Below the pieces are notes generated by a model. That model did no database searches and was not told the DNA's origin. It saw nothing but the letters and a program-made list of their open reading frames with translations. Below are positions 1-8,010 of a stretch of DNA of 19,650 nt, piece by piece. Source of the stretch: Bdellovibrio sp. CG10_big_fil_rev_8_21_14_0_10_47_8 (GTDB lineage: Bacteria > Bdellovibrionota > Bdellovibrionia > Bdellovibrionales > Bdellovibrionaceae). The DNA lies in assembly GCA_002773975.1 (NCBI GenBank), contig PEZR01000154.1, forward strand, positions 1 through 19,650, read 5' to 3'. A program made the translations under genes and the position numbers. How positions within the stretch are numbered: position 1 is the first letter of the stretch; each line of letters starts with the position of its first letter.

Positions 1-320
1 GGTGGATAGGGATAATAAACGGCCTCGACACATTGGCCGGGTTGCGCGACGGCCCACTGCCGGTCTTCCGCGGAGGCCGTGACGATTTCGCCCGAGGCTT
101 CTTTGATGGCAACCGCGAATGAATAAAACTGAGGATTGATGGAGTCTGAGCCGGTCGATTGCATCAAGGCGACGTTGAGCTGGACTTTCTCTACTTTTTC
201 AATCACGCCCTTCACTCGGCGAGAAAAAATGAAACTGTAGTAATTGACCAATGCGAAGCCGATGGCCAAGAAAAATACGACCAGCAGAAAAAAAAGCAGA
301 TATTTTTTGAATGTGAGCAC
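1..320 (-). CDS. N-terminal part of a membrane-anchored hypothetical protein (runs off the left edge)
   Basis: I do not recognise this family. The frame opens with GTG (first base 320) and stays open to the edge of the window, giving 106 residues. The SD AAGGGGG lies about 7 bases before the GTG and decides the start, since no ATG fits. Residues 5-25 form a hydrophobic segment (KKYLLFFLLVVFFLAIGFAL) after two lysines, so the protein is either exported or, more likely, held by one N-terminal membrane helix with the rest outside the cytoplasm. The following stretch, around VKGVIEKVEKVQLNVALMQS, reads as a beta strand/helix that starts a soluble domain. It lies downstream of the hydrolase gene on the same strand with about 105 bases between them, so it may be cotranscribed. 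The C-terminal part, and hence the function, is not visible. Confidence 0.7.
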   Translation of the reverse strand, partial: MLTFKKYLLFFLLVVFFLAIGFALVNYYSFIFSRRVKGVIEKVEKVQLNVALMQSTGSDSINPQFYSFAVAIKEASGEIVTASAEDRQWAVAQPGQCVEAVYYPYP

Positions 321-425
321 GTTAAGGCCCCCTTGATAATTTAGAAGCTAACAGAGGGTGGGGACGATCTCATCGATGATTATTTTGCGTCAAAGAGAAA
401 TTTCCAATACTTGGGCGGCGAATGA

Positions 426-1643
426 TTAAAACGGGCGGACGGCTTGGATCCCACGAAGGTCGTCATAAATGCCGGGAGTCAGTTTTAGGTAAAGCTTCCA
501 GAATTGAGAGCCGATCTCGTCGTTCACCTGGTTGACGTCCTTTTGATCAATAGGGGTCGCTGAGACACCCATGCGAAAAAGCCTTTTTTCCGCACTTTGC
601 GCGGCGGGTTTGGCGTCGGATTCTGACAGAGAACTGAGGTTTGGATTGTGTCCGCCTTTTTGCGCCAAGAGAAAGTAGGACTCATTCTGAGGCACTGTTG
701 TCCAATGTTCGATAGCGCCGGTCGCCATGGTGGCCCCATCATGTGATCCTTGAAAATAATAGGTGGGTATAGTTAACACATTGTCCGTCATCTTGAAGGG
801 AATTTCGTCGGACTCTTGCACGCCGACCGCATCGCATTCGGCCGCCCGTCGAGAATTATCCGCGACTTCCGTATAAAAGCCGCGGGCTTGTCCATAATAT
901 AAAACTTCGTTGGGTCGGTTGCGATAACTCAGGTTTTTGCAGTAAATAATATTCATAATGTTTTCATCCACGGCTCCCGGCTGTTGGGGTAATGGATATT
1001 TATTCTCTTTGGCCTGCAGGAGTTGGCGGATTTTGGCAATAATATCTCGACGAATGGTCCCATCGGTTTCAATGATTCGAGAGAGGTAAGTGGAGAGCTT
1101 CGTCATTCCAGAGTTATAATAAAAAAGCTCAAAGGCCAAGAGCACAATCGTACTGTTATCGACGGAATCTTTTCGCATCAGAGTTCCAAAGGAATCTCGT
1201 TGGGCCTCATTCAATTTTTCCAACGCGAAATTTAGTTTCTCCGCCTTGTAGCTCAGTCGATGAATCATATTGGGATTGCCAAAGACACCCTCGAGCACGA
1301 CGGACTTGGTGGCCCTGGGATACTTGGATCCATACATGGTGGCGGGAACGGTTCCATAGCTCACGCCATAGACAGCCCAAGATTTTATTCCATAGGATTT
1401 TCGAATAAGCTCCATATCGCGAATTGTATTTTCGGTGGAGTAAAGAGACGGGTCTTTGTAGGTATCATAAGAATTGGGAGCCGAGCATCCGAGGCCCCGT
1501 TGATCAAAGCGCAGTTCATTGTATTGGCCATCTAAAATTTCAGGCATCTGTCCATGGGTGTTTTGCCCAGGTCCGCCGTCGACATAAATATAAGAAGGCT
1601 TGGTTGGATCAAAAGCTTTCGCCGTATAAACATAAAGATCCAA
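426..1643 (-). CDS. alpha/beta-hydrolase, proline-iminopeptidase/tripeptidyl-aminopeptidase-like (5' end frame-disrupted)
   Basis: Serine hydrolase of the alpha/beta-fold, peptidase S33-like, probably a peptidase or esterase. Numbered from the TTG at 1643, it shows the oxyanion-hole segment VDGGPG (21-26), DQRG (47-50), the nucleophile elbow GVSYG with Ser95, a likely acid Asp302 in QGSHDG and His332 in GGH. A helical cap lies between about 125 and 250. The family region clearly starts before this TTG. In the same frame, sequence reading KFCATYKEI...YIQVPKNYDNPDDG runs upstream to the in-frame TGA at 1785-1787, but holds no ATG, GTG, TTG or CTG. The true 5' end therefore lies in another frame, either the ATG at 1768 or a fusion with the upstream small protein. 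The visible part has no signal peptide. If intact, the function is fairly clear at family level; the substrate is not. Confidence 0.8.
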   Translation of the reverse strand: MDLYVYTAKAFDPTKPSYIYVDGGPGQNTHGQMPEILDGQYNELRFDQRGLGCSAPNSYDTYKDPSLYSTENTIRDMELIRKSYGIKSWAVYGVSYGTVPATMYGSKYPRATKSVVLEGVFGNPNMIHRLSYKAEKLNFALEKLNEAQRDSFGTLMRKDSVDNSTIVLLAFELFYYNSGMTKLSTYLSRIIETDGTIRRDIIAKIRQLLQAKENKYPLPQQPGAVDENIMNIIYCKNLSYRNRPNEVLYYGQARGFYTEVADNSRRAAECDAVGVQESDEIPFKMTDNVLTIPTYYFQGSHDGATMATGAIEHWTTVPQNESYFLLAQKGGHNPNLSSLSESDAKPAAQSAEKRLFRMGVSATPIDQKDVNQVNDEIGSQFWKLYLKLTPGIYDDLRGIQAVRPF

Positions 1644-1732
1644 GGATCCGTCGTCGGGATTGTCATAGTTCTTAGGAACCTGGATATATTTTCCATATTC
1701 TGTTTTAGTGATTTCTTTATAAGTCGCGCAGA

Positions 1733-1739
1733 ATTTTTT
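1733..1739 (-). other. candidate slippery heptamer / homopolymer indel site at the start of the hydrolase
   Basis: On the minus strand the sequence reads GCA AAA AAT in the frame opened by the ATG at 1766-1768, which forms an A AAA AAT heptamer (X XXY YYZ). A -1 slip here moves the ribosome exactly into the hydrolase frame, continuing FCATYKEI. The A6 run is also a typical place for a one-base sequencing or mutational indel, which would have the same effect. I see no convincing downstream stimulatory hairpin. Confidence 0.35.
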
Positions 1740-1777
1740 GCCAGAGATCTCACGCTCAATGGCTTCATGATAAAATC

Positions 1778-2161
1778 CTATTGATCAGCCAACATGTTGT
1801 TGCGAAGGAGGGTGGCCTCTCTGTGCAAGTTGCTGAGCCGTTTGAAATCAACGATCTGAGCATTGACGATGGATTTTGCTTCGGCCTCAATGTCCTGCAG
1901 GCGGGCATATCCATGCATATAACCTTTGTACTCGCCCAGACTGTTCGCCGGTTGGATTTCATAAACTTTGTTTTCAATTTGTTCTCGAGCGACAGTGATT
2001 TCATTGAACATTTGTTGGTTTTGATTGTACATGCTCGCTTCAATTTTATCCAAAGTGCACTGAGTGTCCTCAGCACAAGATTGAGCGTGAACCAGGGGGG
2101 TGCTCAGGGTGATAAGGCTGGCGAGGATCAAGTTTTTCACATTCAACATCTGTTGTTTCAT
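1778..2161 (-). CDS. small secreted alpha-helical protein
   Basis: A 127-residue protein I cannot assign to a family. The ATG at 2161 is preceded by GGAGG with a 5-base spacer, a strong SD that rules out the longer frame extending to about 2320. Residues 1-26 make a signal peptide (basic start, hydrophobic core LILASLITLSTPLV, cleavage after VHA). The mature part begins QSCAEDTQC, two cysteines close together that could form a disulfide, and the rest looks helical and rich in Glu, Gln and Asn. The TAG stop at 1778-1780 overlaps the AGGA SD of a candidate hydrolase start at 1768, implying translational coupling. Alternatively, a lost base would let it read straight into the hydrolase as one exported polypeptide. 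Function is unknown; a partner or prodomain for the hydrolase is inference from position. Confidence 0.65.
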   Translation of the reverse strand: MKQQMLNVKNLILASLITLSTPLVHAQSCAEDTQCTLDKIEASMYNQNQQMFNEITVAREQIENKVYEIQPANSLGEYKGYMHGYARLQDIEAEAKSIVNAQIVDFKRLSNLHREATLLRNNMLADQ

Positions 2162-2363
2162 AAGGACCTCCAAAGTCGTATCCTTGTCTTTAGAGCAAAT
2201 CTGAGCCCAACAACGAGGATTCGCCATAGCTACATAAGCACTTGAAAATATGCAGAAATACCCGAATCGATGACTCTTTCGTCGATGAGGCAGATGTCCA
2301 TCATCTGGACGGAAGCGCAAAATTGGCAGGGGAGAGCTCGGAAAAGATCAAAGAACTCGTGTC

Positions 2364-3305
2364 TTAAAACTCTAACTTTCGAACAAAATGGCAAGTGTAG
2401 CCACCTGGGTTTTTGATGAGATATTTCTGATGAAAGTTCTCGGCCCGCCAGAAATTTTTTATCGGTGTGATTTCTGTAAGGACCTCTTGTTTCCAGGCTC
2501 CTGATTTTTGCACACGGGTTTTTATTTTTTCGGCGATGGCCTTTTGGGCTTCGTTTTCATAAAAAATCAATGATCTGTACTGGCTGCCCAGATCATTGCC
2601 CTGACGATCGAGGGTGGTGGGATCGTGAAGACGGAAAAACTCCAGCAAGATGTCCTCGTAGCTGATTTTTTTGGGATCAAAAAGAACTTGTACGGCCTCG
2701 GCATGGCCGGTGGTGCCTTTTTTAACCTGATCATAGGTTGCTTTCTCCAGGTTTCCTCCTGAATAGCCGACCTGTGTTTCAATCACTCCGCTAAGCTTTG
2801 CAAGAAGATCCTCCATGCCCCAAAAACAACCCCCAGCAAGAGAGGCAATTTCCCAGCCCTTTTTTTCAGCAAATGAAAATAGATAGGCGCCATAACCTTT
2901 GGCTTTCATTTCTTCGATGGGGATAAATTGCAGAGCCGCTGAATTGATGCAAAAGCGTTGGCCTGTGGTTTCAGGGCCATCATCGAAAAGATGTCCCAAA
3001 TGAGAATCTGCGTTCTTTGAGCGAAGTTCTGTTCGTGTCCGGTCCAGACTGTGATCTGGCTTGGTGGTGACGGCTTGATCAGCAATGGCTCGGTCAAAGC
3101 TGGGCCAGCCCGTGCCCGAATCGTATTTGTTGGCCGAGCTGAAAAGAGCCTCGCCGCTGACAATATCGACATAGATTCCGTCATTTTTGTTGTCCCAGTA
3201 TTTATTGTGAAATGGCTGTTCGGTGCCATCTTGTTGGGTGCACTGATACTGCTCGGGTGTCAGTCTTTGTTTGAGTTCCTCGTCGGAGGGTTTTTTATAG
3301 TTCAT
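2364..3305 (-). CDS. msrBA: bifunctional methionine sulfoxide reductase MsrB/MsrA
   Basis: Repairs oxidised methionine: the N-terminal MsrB domain reduces the R-epimer and the C-terminal MsrA domain the S-epimer. The start is the ATG at 3305 (MNYKKPSDEELKQRL, a normal MsrB beginning), giving 313 residues; an upstream TTG at 3368 would add an untypical tail. MsrB spans about 1-130, with substrate motif SGTGWPSF (63-70), HLGHLF (102-107) and catalytic Cys119 in GQRFCINS. The zinc-binding CxxC pairs are absent. The usual resolving Cys in SG-C-GWPSF is Thr65, so Cys22 may resolve instead. MsrA spans about 150-313, with catalytic Cys160 in GGCFWG and a likely resolving Cys305 in GYTCHF. There is no signal peptide, so it is cytoplasmic. 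Regulation is from its own promoter, divergent from the secreted protein at 3420. Confidence 0.95.
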   Translation of the reverse strand: MNYKKPSDEELKQRLTPEQYQCTQQDGTEQPFHNKYWDNKNDGIYVDIVSGEALFSSANKYDSGTGWPSFDRAIADQAVTTKPDHSLDRTRTELRSKNADSHLGHLFDDGPETTGQRFCINSAALQFIPIEEMKAKGYGAYLFSFAEKKGWEIASLAGGCFWGMEDLLAKLSGVIETQVGYSGGNLEKATYDQVKKGTTGHAEAVQVLFDPKKISYEDILLEFFRLHDPTTLDRQGNDLGSQYRSLIFYENEAQKAIAEKIKTRVQKSGAWKQEVLTEITPIKNFWRAENFHQKYLIKNPGGYTCHFVRKLEF

Positions 3306-3332
3306 TGGCCATACTCTTTTCCAGTTGGGGAC

Positions 3333-3341
3333 GTTATAGCA
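3333..3341 (-). promoter_or_regulatory. extended -10 promoter element of msrBA
   Basis: The minus strand reads TGCTATAAC, an extended -10 (TGn plus TATAAC, 5 of 6 to TATAAT). The -35 region is poor, as often tolerated with an extended -10. Initiation about 7 bases on would leave a leader of roughly 20 bases before the ATG at 3305 and would fall downstream of the TTG at 3368, which supports the shorter start. Confidence 0.45.
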
Positions 3342-3361
3342 TGCTTCAGTCTTGCCAGTGA

Positions 3362-3390
3362 TTGACAACTGGATGCGGCATGGGTCGATT
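3362..3390 (+). promoter_or_regulatory. candidate sigma70-type promoter for the secreted protein at 3420
   Basis: A perfect -35 hexamer TTGACA (3362-3367) is followed after 17 bases by TCGATT (3385-3390, 3 of 6 matches), about 30 bases before the ATG at 3420. It overlaps the msrBA promoter region, so the two divergent genes may compete for or share control. Only the -35 is convincing. Confidence 0.35.
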
Positions 3391-3419
3391 TCCCAACAAG
3401 AGAGTGTCAGGATAGACCC

Positions 3420-5264
3420 ATGAGAATTTATTTTGGGATGCTTCTTGGTAGCTTTATTTTGGTGTCACCCTTAGCTCTTTTTGCAGCGAATCTACAGGTA
3501 TTGCAGGAAGATGGGCAGGGTTTGTTATCTATGGTGGACTCTCGGAAGCTTCAGCTTGAGTACAAAGTCGCCGGCGCCAATGAATACCAAATGCATTGCA
3601 CTGACAAAACTGTGACTTTCCGTTTGCAAGGGGCCCAAGAAGAGGTGCCGGCGATGTTTTATGCCTTGTTTCGAAGGATGGGATATCTCTTCCCTCATCC
3701 CAGAAAAACGGTGGTTCCGGGGCGGGGAGAAGTTCAAAAAGTTTGTGGCAAAAAGTACCCCTGGAAGCCTCGTCTGAAAGATCGGGGTTTTCATTTGCAC
3801 ACCCAGCACCCGAGCGAGTGGATCAGTGGTTTTTTCGAGGGACAACAGAGGGTTGCGCTGGATTATATCTGGTGGCTGGCACGCAATCAGCAAAATCGAG
3901 TCGAAATTGAATTGATCCGGAGTGATCCTAAGATTTGGAAAAAGACTTGGCCTGAGCTCTTGCAAGTGGCGCACAGCTTGGAAATTCAGGTTGGGGTTTC
4001 CTTGAGCTTCTCTTTACAGCAACAAAAAAGTTATCGTCTGATTCCTTTCTGGAGATCTTTGTTCAATTGGAAAACCAGAGAAGCGCTCCAGGACCGAATC
4101 AATCAGGTCCTCGACATTGTTGATCTTGATTTTGTGACTGTGGAACTGGGGGAAACCGAATTCCACTCGAGTCCTTATGAAAAGACCCTTACCCGGATCG
4201 AGTGGTTGAGAGAAGCTCTTGCTATTCGGGGTAAAAAATTGATGGTCAAAATTCACGTCTCTTCCGGTCAATACGATTCGCGATACGGTAATTTTAATTT
4301 TTTACCCCAGTACTCAGATTCAAGGGTTGGGGTATTGCCCCATACGGTGCATTTTTATGGTCTGGATGACAAATACACGCCCATGTATGGGCGACAGAAT
4401 TTTCAGGACATCCAGCAGTTCATGATTGATCAGAATAAAATTCGCGAGACCTGGTATTTTCCCGAGACGGCTTATTACTGTGGATTGGACATCGATATCC
4501 CGCTTTTTCTGACGGACTATTTGGTCGCCAGGGCTCAGGACATGGAGATCTTGGAAAAACATCAGATTCCAGGGCAGCTGGTTTTTTCCACGGGGCAAGA
4601 AATGGGTTATTGGCTCTTTGATTGGACCATTGCACTTTGGACGGATTCTCACGATCCGATCGATCCGATGTTGGGTTTGAAATTGCTAGGGGAATCTCCA
4701 GCGGTTTGGTCCAAGTGGATTTCTTGGCAAACTAAATACATCAAGGATTTACAGGTTATTCAAATGATCACGCCCGCCAATTTGATGGACGAATTGGATT
4801 GGTTTTTTAAGCCAACCCATCAAAGACTTTTGTTGAAACATTGGGTAGATCGGCCGCAAAAACTGCAGCAAGAGATTCAAACCTTGGAGCAGGCCGTGGC
4901 TGAGCGGCCACCGCTTGAGGGCCTGAAGGATCCCGAGCTTGCGGCAATGATGGCGGTGACTTCGCTTCGAATGGACCAGGCATTGGCTCTGCGAAAATCA
5001 GTGGCGGATCCGACTCAGTTGGCAGAATCAAGGCGAGTCCGGCAAGAGGCCGCTAAGATTTTAATTGATTATGAAAGTCGTTTTGCTCGATGGAAAGACA
5101 CATTGGCTTATGACCATCGCCCGAATTGGACCAGCTATCCCGAGGGTTATGCAAGAACCGCGATTGATCAGCACTTTTGGATTCGAGAGGAAAATCAGAT
5201 TCGGGATCAGAACTTTTTTCCATTTCGATTTACGATCTATGACCCCTTTGCGATTGTTTTTTAA
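3420..5264 (+). CDS. secreted glycoside-hydrolase-like protein (GH20/GH67-type architecture)
   Basis: 614 residues with a signal peptide (MRIYFGMLLGSFILVSPLAL, cleavage near FAA at 21-23). After a short beta-rich start, residues 72-100 (VPAMFYALFRRMGYLFPHP...VVP) resemble the small N-terminal domain before the barrel in GH20, GH67 and DUF4838-type enzymes, where the motif reads as YA..FL..LG..W..P....VP. Next comes a TIM-barrel-like region: RGFHLHTQHPSEW (122-134), a helix YIWWLARNQQNRVE (149-162) and a strand VTVELGETEF (239-248), where Glu245 is a plausible acid/base residue. Residues after about 470 look helical. The ATG has AGGA 8 bases upstream. It likely acts on a cell-wall or envelope polysaccharide in the periplasm or outside. 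Family assignment is pattern-based and the substrate is unknown. Confidence 0.6.
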   Translation: MRIYFGMLLGSFILVSPLALFAANLQVLQEDGQGLLSMVDSRKLQLEYKVAGANEYQMHCTDKTVTFRLQGAQEEVPAMFYALFRRMGYLFPHPRKTVVPGRGEVQKVCGKKYPWKPRLKDRGFHLHTQHPSEWISGFFEGQQRVALDYIWWLARNQQNRVEIELIRSDPKIWKKTWPELLQVAHSLEIQVGVSLSFSLQQQKSYRLIPFWRSLFNWKTREALQDRINQVLDIVDLDFVTVELGETEFHSSPYEKTLTRIEWLREALAIRGKKLMVKIHVSSGQYDSRYGNFNFLPQYSDSRVGVLPHTVHFYGLDDKYTPMYGRQNFQDIQQFMIDQNKIRETWYFPETAYYCGLDIDIPLFLTDYLVARAQDMEILEKHQIPGQLVFSTGQEMGYWLFDWTIALWTDSHDPIDPMLGLKLLGESPAVWSKWISWQTKYIKDLQVIQMITPANLMDELDWFFKPTHQRLLLKHWVDRPQKLQQEIQTLEQAVAERPPLEGLKDPELAAMMAVTSLRMDQALALRKSVADPTQLAESRRVRQEAAKILIDYESRFARWKDTLAYDHRPNWTSYPEGYARTAIDQHFWIREENQIRDQNFFPFRFTIYDPFAIVF

Positions 5265-5293
5265 CAAGGGGGTGGGGGGGTCGGTGAATCTCT

Positions 5294-6178
5294 CTATTTG
5301 CGGGGATGCGCAATGATCTCCAGGAAAAACTTTCCCATGGGGGTCCCAAAGGTGATGAGCATGCTCACAGAGCCCGCAGGCTGATCAATTGTCTGTCCCA
5401 GAGAAAGAATCTTCGGTAAAGTCATTTCAACGCCATAGCTTGTAAACTCGGATTTGGCATTTCCGAGGATGATATTGCTGATTTCTCCGATGGCATCGCT
5501 AATCTCAGGTTTAATTTCGGTAAAAGGTTCCCCCAGCATTTCTGAGACAATTTTTAAGAACACATTTTTTTCAAAGGACAAAATTAATCCGCCACTAAAG
5601 ACTTGGCTGCGGATATCTAGATAAGCACCGCTTTGTCCTTGCCAGGGAAGTTCTAGCAGCTTGGGTGTTGGTTTTTCCATGTCCACTTGATCGAGGCCAT
5701 AGTTTTGACAGACCATCATAGTGGCTTTAATGAGGGCATTGATCACACGGACATCGACAGAAAACTTTTCTACCATCGACGGCTTAAGATTTTGGCTTAA
5801 GGCTTCCGAGAGACCCTGCAGGAGGATTTCGGTTTGAAGTGGCTTTTGCAGAAAAGCATACTTCTGTAGATTGGGATGGAGTTGCTCTTGATCTTGGGTG
5901 CTCATGACAAAGATATTGCAGTCATTGGTGTTTCTGTGTCGTCCAATGCCATTCAGAAAATCAGCATTGAGAACCCGGGGAGCTTCGGCGTCGATAATCA
6001 TTGCATCAAATTTTTGATTGTCGACCTTGCCAATGGCATCGATCCCATCCCGAGATAGGATCCATTGGGTGATGACATTTTTTTGATTCATTGTTTCGGT
6101 GAGTGAAGCCCGAACTTGGGAAAGTTGGTCATCAACGGCGCCGACCATCATGATATATCTTTTTTCCTTCATAAGCAC
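5294..6178 (-). CDS. response-regulator receiver fused to a CheX-type CheY-P phosphatase domain
   Basis: 294 residues. Residues 8-130 form a receiver domain: acidic pocket Asp16-Asp17, phospho-acceptor Asp63 in MIIDAEAP, switch residues in MST (92-94) and conserved Lys112 in QKP. Residues 138-294 are a CheX-like domain with the phosphatase signature E-x-x-N in GEISNIILGNAK (Glu232, Asn235). CheX proteins dephosphorylate CheY-P, so this protein probably tunes a chemotaxis or motility phosphorelay in the cytoplasm, with its own receiver controlling output. The start is the GTG at 6178 because AAGGA sits 5 bases before it; the ATG at 6172 is only two codons in and also possible. It lies downstream of the solute-binding protein but is separated by a strong hairpin, so it is probably transcribed independently. 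Confidence 0.85.
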   Translation of the reverse strand: MLMKEKRYIMMVGAVDDQLSQVRASLTETMNQKNVITQWILSRDGIDAIGKVDNQKFDAMIIDAEAPRVLNADFLNGIGRHRNTNDCNIFVMSTQDQEQLHPNLQKYAFLQKPLQTEILLQGLSEALSQNLKPSMVEKFSVDVRVINALIKATMMVCQNYGLDQVDMEKPTPKLLELPWQGQSGAYLDIRSQVFSGGLILSFEKNVFLKIVSEMLGEPFTEIKPEISDAIGEISNIILGNAKSEFTSYGVEMTLPKILSLGQTIDQPAGSVSMLITFGTPMGKFFLEIIAHPRK

Positions 6179-6236
6179 TTCTGTCCTTGAAAGAGACTAT
6201 CACTGATCGGCAGATTTTAAAATTAGTATAAATAAT

Positions 6237-6274
6237 ATTATGTTTGACGAGACTTGGGTCTCGTCAAACATAAT
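6237..6274 (-). terminator. perfect 17-bp stem-loop after the solute-binding protein gene
   Basis: Arms 6237-6253 and 6258-6274 are exact inverted repeats (ATTATGTTTGACGAGAC and its complement) around the loop TTGG, starting 2 bases after the stop of the gene at 6277. On the minus strand it is followed by ATTATTTATACTAATTTT, a U-rich but interrupted tail, consistent with intrinsic termination. Confidence 0.85.
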
Positions 6275-6276
6275 CC

Positions 6277-7986
6277 TTACTTCATGCTGGGGTTGAGGCT
6301 CCAGGTTTCGGCTTCGTTGGTTTCGTAAACAAGATGGCCCGCCAAGCGGTAACCGTTCATATTTGTTGGAATAACGGCCACATCTGATCGGTAGTACAAG
6401 GGAATAACTGGAACCTCGTCAGTGTAATACTTGAGAATTTTTTGAACCAATGCTTTTCGTTTGGCTGCGTTGAATTCCACATCGACTTGGTCCAGGAGCT
6501 CATCCACTTTGGGGTTAGACCAGCCCATCTGATTTTGGCCAGACCAAGAGTTTTCTTTGGTGGGGATATTGCTTGAGTGCAGCGTGGATCTTGGAGTGCT
6601 TTCTGGTGATGAAATCCAGGCGTACATCGCCATGCCACCATAATTTCGTTTTCGAGTCGATTCGGCAAAGAAAATTCGAGCGGGCTCATTTTTAATAATG
6701 ACCTCGACGCCGACAGCGCGCCATTGTCCCTGTAGAAATGTTTGCACGGTTTCTCGGGTTTTATTCCCTGCTGTGGTCATAAAACGCAGACTTAGTTTTT
6801 CACCATTTTTGTGGCGAAAACCATCTTTCTCCATTTTCCAGCCAGCCTCATCCAAAAGTTTCGAGGCATCTCTTTTTGAATAGGGATAAATGGTGATTTT
6901 TTTAGGATCATCCGTGTACCAAGAATCCAATGGCGAAATATTGTGGATGGCGGACTTTTGTTTTCCCTCGAACAGGGCTTTGCTGAGTTCATTGCGATTG
7001 ATGGCATAGACCAAAGCTTTACGAACGCGGACGTCTTTCAATATGGGGTTGTCCAAATTCAAGTCAATATGCTCATAGGTCACGCCAGGTTTGAAAAGAA
7101 CCTTGAAGGGGAGTTTGTCCGTCTTTGTTTTTTTGTCAAAAGCCAGTGCCTGGTCAAAAGAAAAACCCAGGGGTGAAACCATGTCAATGGTTCCTGAGCG
7201 CAGGTTGGCTTCAAGTGTTCCCGTGTTGGGAATCAGCTTAAATATGATTTTTTTAATATTCGGTTGTTTGCCATAAAAGTGGGGGTTGGCGGTGAACGAA
7301 ATATGGCTGCCCAGTTTGATTTCGGAAACCACATAAGGACCGTTGTAGAGCCCAGGGTTTGTGGGATTCTTATTGAACTCAGAATTTTGGTCGTAGCCCT
7401 CTTTCTGAGATCCGTATTTGTCCATAATTTTTTTCTCAATATGGCGAGGCATTGGCGAGGGCATTTCACGAGCAAAATCCCATTTGGCTTTTTCGTAGGT
7501 GACTGTGCATTTTTTTGGCGTCTTTTCGTCCCAAGTGATGCTTTTGATATTTTCATAGGGGTCTCGAGATCCGACAGATACATTGGGGTTTTTTCCCGCT
7601 TCCCAAGTGAATTCGATATCCGCACAAGTGATCGGTGTGCCGTCACCCCATTTGGCTTTTTCGATAATTTCCCAGGTGGCAATCAGGCCTTTTTTTCCAT
7701 TGTTGTCGGTCAGTTTCGCCAGGTGATTTTCTAGGCTCGGGATTTTTTTTGCCAGTTGAGGTTCCCATTTTCCATCCGGAGTCAGAAAGATCATTGAACG
7801 ATTGCTGAGGTACCCCATGTAGCTGGTTGCCGCCATCGTTGCGATCATGGGATTGAGATTTTCAAACTCTTGGGTAATGCCGCTCTTGAGCTCTTCGGCA
7901 TTTGCCGCAAAGGCCGAGGGCAGCTGGCCCATTGAAATTAAAGCCAAAGTGGCTACGAAAATCCGAATCATTGATTTCTTAAACAC
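6277..7986 (-). CDS. periplasmic solute-binding protein, family 5 (peptide/oligopeptide ABC importer type)
   Basis: 569 residues, the usual size for DppA/OppA-type binding proteins. The start is GTG at 7986, fixed by GGGGAGG 4 bases upstream; the ATG five codons in has no SD. Residues 1-28 form a signal peptide (FVATLALISMGQLPSAFA, then AN) without a lipobox, so it is soluble in the periplasm. Typical family segments follow: the N-terminal lobe with ENLNPMIA, the strand WEIIEKAKWGDGTPITCADI, then GPYVVSEI, VRKALVYAINRNEL, and a C-terminal part with VDELLDQVDVEFNAAKRKALVQKI and VPVIPLYYRSDV. It captures a peptide-like ligand and hands it to a permease, but no permease or ATPase lies in this window, so it is an orphan here. 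A 14-bp palindrome lies just upstream of its SD. Confidence 0.93.
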   Translation of the reverse strand: MFKKSMIRIFVATLALISMGQLPSAFAANAEELKSGITQEFENLNPMIATMAATSYMGYLSNRSMIFLTPDGKWEPQLAKKIPSLENHLAKLTDNNGKKGLIATWEIIEKAKWGDGTPITCADIEFTWEAGKNPNVSVGSRDPYENIKSITWDEKTPKKCTVTYEKAKWDFAREMPSPMPRHIEKKIMDKYGSQKEGYDQNSEFNKNPTNPGLYNGPYVVSEIKLGSHISFTANPHFYGKQPNIKKIIFKLIPNTGTLEANLRSGTIDMVSPLGFSFDQALAFDKKTKTDKLPFKVLFKPGVTYEHIDLNLDNPILKDVRVRKALVYAINRNELSKALFEGKQKSAIHNISPLDSWYTDDPKKITIYPYSKRDASKLLDEAGWKMEKDGFRHKNGEKLSLRFMTTAGNKTRETVQTFLQGQWRAVGVEVIIKNEPARIFFAESTRKRNYGGMAMYAWISSPESTPRSTLHSSNIPTKENSWSGQNQMGWSNPKVDELLDQVDVEFNAAKRKALVQKILKYYTDEVPVIPLYYRSDVAVIPTNMNGYRLAGHLVYETNEAETWSLNPSMK

Positions 7987-8010
7987 AGATCCTCCCCATT
8001 CAAAAGTAAT

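Noticed and set aside
2162..2320. Longer start for the small secreted protein
   Set aside because: It would bury the signal peptide; the ATG at 2161 has a perfectly placed GGAGG.
3366..3368. TTG start for msrBA giving 334 residues
   Set aside because: It adds 21 residues foreign to MsrB, has no SD, and lies upstream of the extended -10 at 3333-3341.
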